Shown: positions 58,741-64,000 of the stretch, one piece after another
Numbering within the stretch: the stretch's first letter is position 1
Layout: each line of letters starts with the position of its first letter
Source: Pseudomonadota bacterium
GTDB lineage: Bacteria; Verrucomicrobiota; Verrucomicrobiia; Limisphaerales; SXTU01
Direction: 5' to 3'
Assembly (NCBI GenBank): GCA_009922615.1
Contig: RFVF01000019.1
Span: 1 to 64,000, forward strand
DNA length: 64,000 bases
The notes under the pieces: generated by a model
What the model saw: the letters and a program-made list of their open reading frames with translations, nothing else
Databases searched by the model: none
What the model was told of the DNA's origin: nothing
Made by a program: the position numbers and the translations under genes

Positions 58741-58762
58741 GTGCGGTGTTGCGCACCGGCGT

Positions 58763-60406
58763 TCATCGCATGGCGGCGCGGGCTTCGCCGGTTTGCGGAT
58801 TGAAGGCGGCGGCGCTCAAGGTGGCGCTGCCAGCAGTCGTGACTTTATAGCCGAGTTTCGCGAGTGCCTCGGCTTCGGCAGCGGGCCACTTGGCTTCGAG
58901 TTCCAAGTGCAAGTTGCCTTCCGTGTGCGGGCGCGGCGCGGCAAGGGCGGCTTCCAACGACTCGCCCAAACCAACGTGACGCGTGAGCACCTCGAAGAGC
59001 GCGTTGGGAATCTTCCGCCCGCCGCGCCCGCCGATGGCGAGCACGGGCCGGCCGTCGCGCAACAGGAGCGTGGGCACCATGTTGTGCAACGGGCGCTTGT
59101 CGGGGCCGGGGCAGTTCGGGTGGCCGGGATGTGGGTCGAAGCGCGACATGCCGTGGCCGAGCGTGAGGCCGAGGCCGTCCACGGTCACACGCGCGCCAAA
59201 GCTGTTGCCATGGGTGAGCGTGATGGCCGCGAGGTTGCCGGCCTTGTCCGCAACGCTCAGATTGATGGTGCCGGTGTGGTCGCGCGACGTGGCGGCGTGC
59301 GCGAGGACTTTGCCTGCCTGCACGGCGTGGCGGACTTTCGCGGCGGACTCCTTGGCGTAGTCGGCGGAGAGCAGTTTCGCTACGGGAATGTCCGCGTGCT
59401 GCGGGTCGCCGAGGAGCGCGAGACGGTCGGCCCACGCGAGCCGGAGGGCTTCGAGGCGCGCGTGGATGGCAGAGATGGACGGCGGTTTCAAATCACCGGC
59501 ACGACCCCAATCAAGTTCGCGCAGCGTGGTGAGGGCCTGGAAGGTGGTCAGCCCACCGGCGGTGAGCGGCGCAGTGCGGAGGTCGATGCCGTTCCATTCC
59601 ATCCGCAGCGGCTCGACTTCGCGCGCCTGATACGAGGCGAGGTCCTTCGCGGTGACGAGGCCGCCGTATTTCTGGAACGACTCGGCGATGCGTTGTGCGA
59701 GGTCGCCGCGGTAGAAGGAGTCCACCGAGTTGCGCTGCGCCAGCGTTTCCAACAATGCGGCAACTTCGAGGTTGCGGTAGGTGTCGCCAGCGGCCAGCGG
59801 GACACCGTCCTTGAAGAAGAGTTTGCGGCCGCCTTCGTGGGATTTCGCCAGCGACGCGAAGCTCGCGAAGGTTTTGGCCATGCCGTCGGAGACTTTGAAG
59901 CCGTCGCGCGCGACCTGAATGGCGGGCGCAACCAGCTCACGAAAGGAGCGCGTGCCGTGGCGGTCGAGCGCGAGTTGGAGGCCGGCGAGAATGCCCGGCA
60001 CGCCGGCGGCGAGCCAGCCAGTCTCGTTCACGCGGCCCGGGACGGTGCCCTTCGCGTCGGGCTTGAACATGTCGGGTCGCGCGGCGGCGGGGGCGGCGGA
60101 GTTGGCATCGATGCAGACGACGCGTTTCCCGTCCGCACGAGCGAGGATAATGGACGCACCGTAACCGCCGATGCCGGTCTGGTGCGGCGCAGCGACGGCA
60201 CCGGCGAGCGCGCCGGCGACGAGCGCATCCACGAAGTTGCCGCCATCGGCAAGCACGCGGGCGGCGACTTTTTCGGCGGTTGGTTCGCCGCTGAGAACGC
60301 CGTGGAAAGGAGCCGGCCTGTCGGCGGCCGGGAGGAGGAACGGCGCAGCGGCGCTGAGGCCGGCGAGTCGGAGCGCGCGGCGGCGGGAGCAGTGGCGGGC
60401 GAGCAT
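58763..60406 (-). CDS. ggt: Gamma-glutamyltransferase family protein
   Basis: A 547-residue periplasmic/exported enzyme of the Ntn-hydrolase superfamily (start at 60406; a GTG at 60424 is possible but lies in the regulatory dyad). The N-terminus MLARHCSRRRALRLAG looks like a Tat-type signal. The autoproteolysis/catalytic site aligns with HTGTINLSVADKAGN, with Thr380 at the position of E. coli Thr391. NSFGARVTVDG and MVPTLLLRDGRPVLAIGGRGG are further family motifs. Glutathione or gamma-glutamyl peptides are the expected substrates. It is divergent from the Gfo/Idh gene. Confidence 0.9.
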   Translation of the reverse strand: MLARHCSRRRALRLAGLSAAAPFLLPAADRPAPFHGVLSGEPTAEKVAARVLADGGNFVDALVAGALAGAVAAPHQTGIGGYGASIILARADGKRVVCIDANSAAPAAARPDMFKPDAKGTVPGRVNETGWLAAGVPGILAGLQLALDRHGTRSFRELVAPAIQVARDGFKVSDGMAKTFASFASLAKSHEGGRKLFFKDGVPLAAGDTYRNLEVAALLETLAQRNSVDSFYRGDLAQRIAESFQKYGGLVTAKDLASYQAREVEPLRMEWNGIDLRTAPLTAGGLTTFQALTTLRELDWGRAGDLKPPSISAIHARLEALRLAWADRLALLGDPQHADIPVAKLLSADYAKESAAKVRHAVQAGKVLAHAATSRDHTGTINLSVADKAGNLAAITLTHGNSFGARVTVDGLGLTLGHGMSRFDPHPGHPNCPGPDKRPLHNMVPTLLLRDGRPVLAIGGRGGRKIPNALFEVLTRHVGLGESLEAALAAPRPHTEGNLHLELEAKWPAAEAEALAKLGYKVTTAGSATLSAAAFNPQTGEARAAMR

Positions 60407-60417
60407 GGAGCGTGTGT

Positions 60418-60449
60418 AATTCACCGGCCGCGGCGCGTCACGGTGAATT
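60418..60449. promoter_or_regulatory. Perfect 9-bp inverted repeat between ggt and the oxidoreductase gene
   Basis: AATTCACCG (60418-60426) and CGGTGAATT (60441-60449) are perfectly inverted with a 14-base spacer. It lies just upstream of the ggt ATG and about 70 bases before the other gene's ATG, in the only shared divergent promoter region. This fits an operator for a dimeric regulator, but no regulator gene is adjacent. Confidence 0.5.
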
Positions 60450-60517
60450 CAAATAATTTCAACGCAGTGCTGGAAAAACTGCTTGTCGTCGCGATGGCGG
60501 GCGGTTAGCCATTCGCC

Positions 60518-61972
60518 ATGTCCAAAACATATTTTCTTCCCCTGTCATCCTCCGCTGCTCCCGTGACACGGCGCAGTTTCCTCAACCGTTCGATGATGGC
60601 CGCCGCCATCGCGGCTGCCAGCGCTCCGCCGCTGCTGCGCGGGCAGAACCTCAACAACAAGGTCGATGTCGCCGTCGTCGGCGCGGGCGGCAAAGGCGCG
60701 AGCGACACGGACGAGTGTGCCAAGGGCGGCGCAAACATCGTCGCGCTCTGCGATGTGGACAGCAACACGCTGGGCAAACGGCTCGAAAAATATCCGCAAG
60801 CCAAAGGCTTCCGTGATTACCGCAAGATGTATGAGCAGATCGGCAAGAGCTTCGACGCCGTCATCGTCTCCACGCCCGACCACGTTCACGCGCCGGCCGC
60901 GAGCCTGGCAATGAAAATGGGCAAGCACGCCTACGTGCAAAAGCCGCTCACGCACTCGGTGGCCGAGGCGCGGCACCTGCGCTTGCTCGCGGCGGAGATG
61001 AAAGTCGTCACGCAGATGGGCAACCAGGGCAGCGCCGGCGACGGCCTGCGTCGCGCGGTGGAAGTCATTCAAGCCGGCATCATCGGCAAGCCCACCGAGT
61101 TGCACGTGTGGAGCAATCGCCCGATTTGGCCGCAGGGCATTGACCGCCCGATGGGCGAAGAGCCCGTGCCCGGCAATCTGGACTGGGATCTCTGGCTCGG
61201 CCCCGCGCCGTTCCGCCCTTACAACAAGGGCTATCATCCCTTCGCCTGGCGCGGCTGGAAGGACTTCGGCACCGGCGCGCTCGGCGACATGGCATGCCAC
61301 ACGGTCAACATGCCCTTCCGCGCGCTCAAGCTCGGTTATCCGACGGCCATCGAGGCTGAGGCGGTTTCCGACACGCATCCCGAGACCTACGCGAAGGCTT
61401 CGCGCATCCGCTTCGAGTTCCCGGAACGTGACGGCCTGCCGCCGCTGAAATTCTGGTGGTATGACGGCAAGCCCAATGACCCGGACGTGAAACCGATGCG
61501 CCCACACGACGACATCGTGAGCGACGTCATCGCCCTGTCCGCCGGGCAGAAGGACAAGAACGGCAATCCGAAGCCCGCTTCCCTGCCCACCAGTGGTTGC
61601 CTGGTCGTCGGCACCAAGGGCCGCCTCTACTCCGCGGACGACTACGGCTCCACGTTCTACATGCGCTTCAACGATGAAAAGGAGATGAAGCACCAGAAGG
61701 ATCACGAAGCCGTGAAGACAATCCCCGAGAACTTCACCCGGTGCGTCGGCGGCCACTACAAGGAATGGGTGGACGCCTGCAAGGGCGGCACGACGCCCTA
61801 CTCGAACTTCGCCATCGCGGCGTATCTCACGGAGATCATCCTGCTGGGCTGCATCGCTGTGCGCGTGGGCACGGGCAAGAAGCTCGATTGGGACGGCCCC
61901 GGCATGAAAGCCAAGAACATGGACGTGGCCAAGCTCGTGAAGCGCGACTACCGGCCGGGCTGGACGCTGTAA
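60518..61972 (+). CDS. Tat-exported Gfo/Idh/MocA oxidoreductase
   Basis: A 484-residue protein. It has a Tat-type N-terminus (TRRSFLNRSMMAAAIAAAS) and then the Rossmann motif VVGAGGKGASDT at about residues 53-64, DVD at about 83-85, and HAYVQKPLTHSVAEARHL, where QKP replaces EKP. A PVC-phylum type of exported oxidoreductase, assumed to act on sugars in the periplasm with a tightly bound or co-exported cofactor. The C-terminal domain has WDLWLGPAPFRPY and KPVTH-like motifs. It is divergent from ggt. Confidence 0.9.
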   Translation: MSKTYFLPLSSSAAPVTRRSFLNRSMMAAAIAAASAPPLLRGQNLNNKVDVAVVGAGGKGASDTDECAKGGANIVALCDVDSNTLGKRLEKYPQAKGFRDYRKMYEQIGKSFDAVIVSTPDHVHAPAASLAMKMGKHAYVQKPLTHSVAEARHLRLLAAEMKVVTQMGNQGSAGDGLRRAVEVIQAGIIGKPTELHVWSNRPIWPQGIDRPMGEEPVPGNLDWDLWLGPAPFRPYNKGYHPFAWRGWKDFGTGALGDMACHTVNMPFRALKLGYPTAIEAEAVSDTHPETYAKASRIRFEFPERDGLPPLKFWWYDGKPNDPDVKPMRPHDDIVSDVIALSAGQKDKNGNPKPASLPTSGCLVVGTKGRLYSADDYGSTFYMRFNDEKEMKHQKDHEAVKTIPENFTRCVGGHYKEWVDACKGGTTPYSNFAIAAYLTEIILLGCIAVRVGTGKKLDWDGPGMKAKNMDVAKLVKRDYRPGWTL

Positions 61973-61976
61973 ACGG

Positions 61977-62513
61977 ATGAGGGATCGCCTCGTCAACTTG
62001 AGCAGGGCGCTCACGCTAAGACGCGTTATCTGCCTGATGGCAGGTGCCGCGGTCTTGTTGGCCTTGCGTGAGGTAGGGGTGCTTGACTGGAGTCTCTACC
62101 GGTCCAGCAGAGATACCGAATGCACCATCGGGGCAGCGATGTCAGCTGGTGGAGTGGAGCTGACACCAGACGATGCGGCCGGATCGAGAGGGGGGTGGAG
62201 GATCATAGAGCTACCGGGGCGTAGTGCCATGCAGCTCCACTATGCCGAGGCGAGTTCGCGCCCGTGGACGGCTTGGATTCCCTTAATTAAGTTCGGCACT
62301 ACTACCACCGAAACAGTGTTCTTCGTGAAATGCCGGGGCATCAGGATTATCAAGGGAAGCGCCTCGCTGCGCACCTCGTTGAACCTGCATGGTCTGGCTT
62401 CAGCGCGGAACTACAACGAGTCCGTGGCGGCTGATTCACAAAATCGAATTGCCGACTGGGTCCAAAAATCGGTCGCTGATCGGCCCGATCTGTTGACTGG
62501 AATTCGGCGGTGA
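61977..62513 (+). CDS. Hypothetical protein with unusual codon use
   Basis: A 178-residue protein starting 5 bases after the oxidoreductase stop, on the same strand. It has a possible N-terminal membrane anchor at residues about 17-35 (ICLMAGAAVLLALREVG). No family is recognised. Codons such as AGA, AGG, ATA and CTA are frequent here but rare in the surrounding genes, and GC at third positions is visibly lower. This may mark recent acquisition or weak selection. There is no clear domain. Confidence 0.6.
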   Translation: MRDRLVNLSRALTLRRVICLMAGAAVLLALREVGVLDWSLYRSSRDTECTIGAAMSAGGVELTPDDAAGSRGGWRIIELPGRSAMQLHYAEASSRPWTAWIPLIKFGTTTTETVFFVKCRGIRIIKGSASLRTSLNLHGLASARNYNESVAADSQNRIADWVQKSVADRPDLLTGIRR

Positions 62514-62549
62514 GAGTTCTGGGGATGGACCGAGCGGGCAGCAGCGGCG

Positions 62550-63410
62550 TTAGTGTGCCTTCTCCTCCATCCCCAGCTTCACCGCGTAAATCATCACGTC
62601 CTGGAACACGCCCATGAAGCGGCGCTCGGCCTTGATGTCCACGCCCACCGAGTAGGTGTAGCCGGCGTCCTCGAGAATTTTCAGGAAACGGCTCATCTTG
62701 ACCTCGGTGGTGCCGAAGCGGTGGTGATACTCGATGGCCATGCGGTCGATGCGCGCGAGTTTGCCGCTCGCCACCAAGTCGGCGAACACGTCCCACTCGC
62801 CACCTTCGATGTCCAGCTTGAGCAGGTCCACGTTCTCGGTGATCGAGTCCGAAAGCTTCACAAGCCGCACCTCGATGGGCACGGTCTTCTGCTTCTCGTC
62901 GCGGTTGCCGATGGCGCTGCTCAACGGGGAGAAGGTGGGATTGACGTGGAAGGTCGTCGTGCCCGGTGCGCTGGCGCAGGCAGCTTGGACAAGCGCGACG
63001 TGCTTCAAGCCGTTCGCTTCGACGTTCTTCTTGAGCATCTCGAAGCAATACGGGTTCGGCTCGAAGGCGAGGATGCGCGCGTCCGGGTAATGCAGCTTGA
63101 AGTAGAGCGTCGTGCAGCCGATGTTCGCGCCGCAATCAATGATGAAGGGGTCGCGGCGCGGGAGCTTCACGTAGTATTCGTTGCCGACGAAGACCTCGTT
63201 GAACAGGAAGTCCAGCTCCAGCCAGTTCTGCGCGTGGATGACGGTCTCGCCGAGCTCGATGGTCAGCGGTTTGTCCCGGTTCGCCTTCGGATAGCGGCGA
63301 AGCTGGAGCCACGCGTGATAGATCGCCTTGGCGCTCGGCTTGGCGTGCGGCAGCCGCAGGATGCGACGGCGGTCGCGGATGAACTCAAAGGTGGAAAGCA
63401 AGGAAGGCAT
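62550..63410 (-). CDS. FkbM family methyltransferase
   Basis: A 286-residue SAM-dependent methyltransferase of the FkbM family, which usually methylates sugar hydroxyls on polysaccharides or natural products. Motifs are FIIDCGANIGCTTLYFK (SAM motif I), FEPNPYCFEMLKKNV, and VDLLKLDIEGGEWDVF. The start at 63410 comes 4 bases after the neighbouring gene's stop. This gene and the partial gene upstream probably form one operand of a polysaccharide-modification set beyond the window. Confidence 0.92.
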   Translation of the reverse strand: MPSLLSTFEFIRDRRRILRLPHAKPSAKAIYHAWLQLRRYPKANRDKPLTIELGETVIHAQNWLELDFLFNEVFVGNEYYVKLPRRDPFIIDCGANIGCTTLYFKLHYPDARILAFEPNPYCFEMLKKNVEANGLKHVALVQAACASAPGTTTFHVNPTFSPLSSAIGNRDEKQKTVPIEVRLVKLSDSITENVDLLKLDIEGGEWDVFADLVASGKLARIDRMAIEYHHRFGTTEVKMSRFLKILEDAGYTYSVGVDIKAERRFMGVFQDVMIYAVKLGMEEKAH

Positions 63411-63413
63411 GGC

Positions 63414-64000
63414 TCAAATCTCAATCAGCGGCAGATGCTTCACCCGCTCCCACTGCTCGTCGAGCGAGGCCTCGCGCATCCGCGGGGCGCAGGGGTAAAA
63501 CGCTTCCTCCGGCGTGAACTCGGCGACCTTGCCCTGGCCCAGGTCGCGGCGGATGAAGATGGCGTTCGCGCCCGAGGTGTCACAGCCGGCCAGAAAGTAG
63601 CCCTTCTTTGCCGCGAGCTTGGTGAAGGCAGCAAGCGACGCGCCGTGATACCAGCCGCTCTCGTGGTGCGCGTAACGCTCGAAGGACGGCTCGTAGGGCA
63701 CCGTCACGCTGCGCGTGGGGCCGAAGCTGGCGTTGAACTCGATGATGAGCAGGCGCGGCGAGACGACCGTGACCGCGTCCCAAATCCAGTAGTCCACGCC
63801 GTCAATGTCGATCGAGAGCATGTCCAGCTCGCCCTTGAAGCCGTATTGGGCGAAGAGGTCATTGACGTTCTCCTTCGTGATGAAGTTGGTGCGAATCTGG
63901 ACATGCTGCGGCGCGATGCCGTGGCGGCGGTGGTAGAAGGTCCGCGCGCGATCCGCGAGCGAATCGCTGCCGTCCATGAGCAGCCCGCCCCAGCCAAAGT
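63414..64000 (-). CDS. FkbM-like methyltransferase (5' end cut by window)
   Basis: The frame is open to base 64000, so the start is outside the window; the ATG at 63977 is probably internal. Visible sequence is FGWGGLLMDGSDSLADRA, then QYGFKGELDMLSIDIDGVDYWIWDAV, which matches a methyltransferase-like family often linked with sugar modification. The C-terminal region has HESGWYHGASLAAF and FIRRDL. It is transcribed directly into the FkbM gene, with a 3-base gap. Confidence 0.75.
   Translation of the reverse strand, partial: FGWGGLLMDGSDSLADRARTFYHRRHGIAPQHVQIRTNFITKENVNDLFAQYGFKGELDMLSIDIDGVDYWIWDAVTVVSPRLLIIEFNASFGPTRSVTVPYEPSFERYAHHESGWYHGASLAAFTKLAAKKGYFLAGCDTSGANAIFIRRDLGQGKVAEFTPEEAFYPCAPRMREASLDEQWERVKHLPLIEI

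Overview
The window looks like chromosomal DNA of a high-GC member of the Verrucomicrobiota, most likely a Limisphaerales/Pedosphaera-type lineage. This is inferred from gene families, not from a marker gene. The evidence is two DUF1501 modules (one with DUF1800, one with a PSCyt1/DUF1549/DUF1553 protein), a giant PVC-type CxxCH cytochrome with HEAT repeats, a prepilin-like protein with an H-x9-DG motif, two Gfo/Idh/MocA oxidoreductases (one Tat-exported), and DUF6807 and DUF4380 proteins. No rRNA, tRNA, CRISPR array, prophage or transposase was seen. No gene-free gap exceeds about 300 bases.

Layout. 1-5.5 kb: end of a hybrid histidine kinase, a small membrane protein, and a DUF1800/DUF1501 pair. 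5.6-9 kb: moeA, a DHH phosphoesterase and a DUF6807 protein. 9-13.2 kb: a tight lgt-rluD-rnhB-yraN run followed by an oxidoreductase. 13.2-25 kb: YdeI-like protein, TspO, DUF4380 protein, acetyl-CoA synthetase, PVC cytochrome, exported MsrA, acyl-CoA ligase and RNase D. 24-29 kb: a catalytic plus non-catalytic M16 peptidase pair, an SDR and an atypical protein kinase. 29-34 kb: CPBP protease, a broken comF, an EF-hand lipoprotein, hpf, an amidohydrolase and an SDR. 33.6-36 kb: GDP-mannose-3,5-epimerase-like protein and a glycosyltransferase. 36-42 kb: CoA-binding protein, MFS exporter, rlmN and pyruvate phosphate dikinase. 42-50.7 kb: quinoprotein-like propeller, pilin-like protein, the second DUF1501 module and a sulfite-oxidase-like molybdoenzyme. 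50.8-54.8 kb: hom-thrC-lysC. 54.8-64 kb: mostly exported hydrolases, an uncharacterised Tat protein, gamma-glutamyltransferase, a second oxidoreductase and two FkbM-type methyltransferase genes, the last cut by the window end.

Several genes cooperate. hom, thrC and lysC cover much of the aspartate-to-threonine route. moeA makes the cofactor the sulfite-oxidase-like enzyme needs. Acetyl-CoA synthetase and pyruvate phosphate dikinase point to acetate activation and reversible pyruvate/PEP exchange. The many signal peptides (Sec, Tat and lipoprotein) suggest a heterotroph with a large extracytoplasmic hydrolase and oxidoreductase load.

The most unusual feature is repeat DNA. At least seven kinds of small element are scattered through the gaps, and several lie inside genes. 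One group is built from 7-bp tandem units of unrelated sequence (AGACCCC, CAAGCTC, CAATCGG, CTCGACC). Four of these arrays are read through in frame in lgt, hom and (twice) the PSCyt1/PSD1 gene. Another group has three spaced CACAGA(G/T) units on each arm of a long hairpin. A third is a three-stem element whose two copies flank rlmN, one of which supplies the last codons of rlmN.
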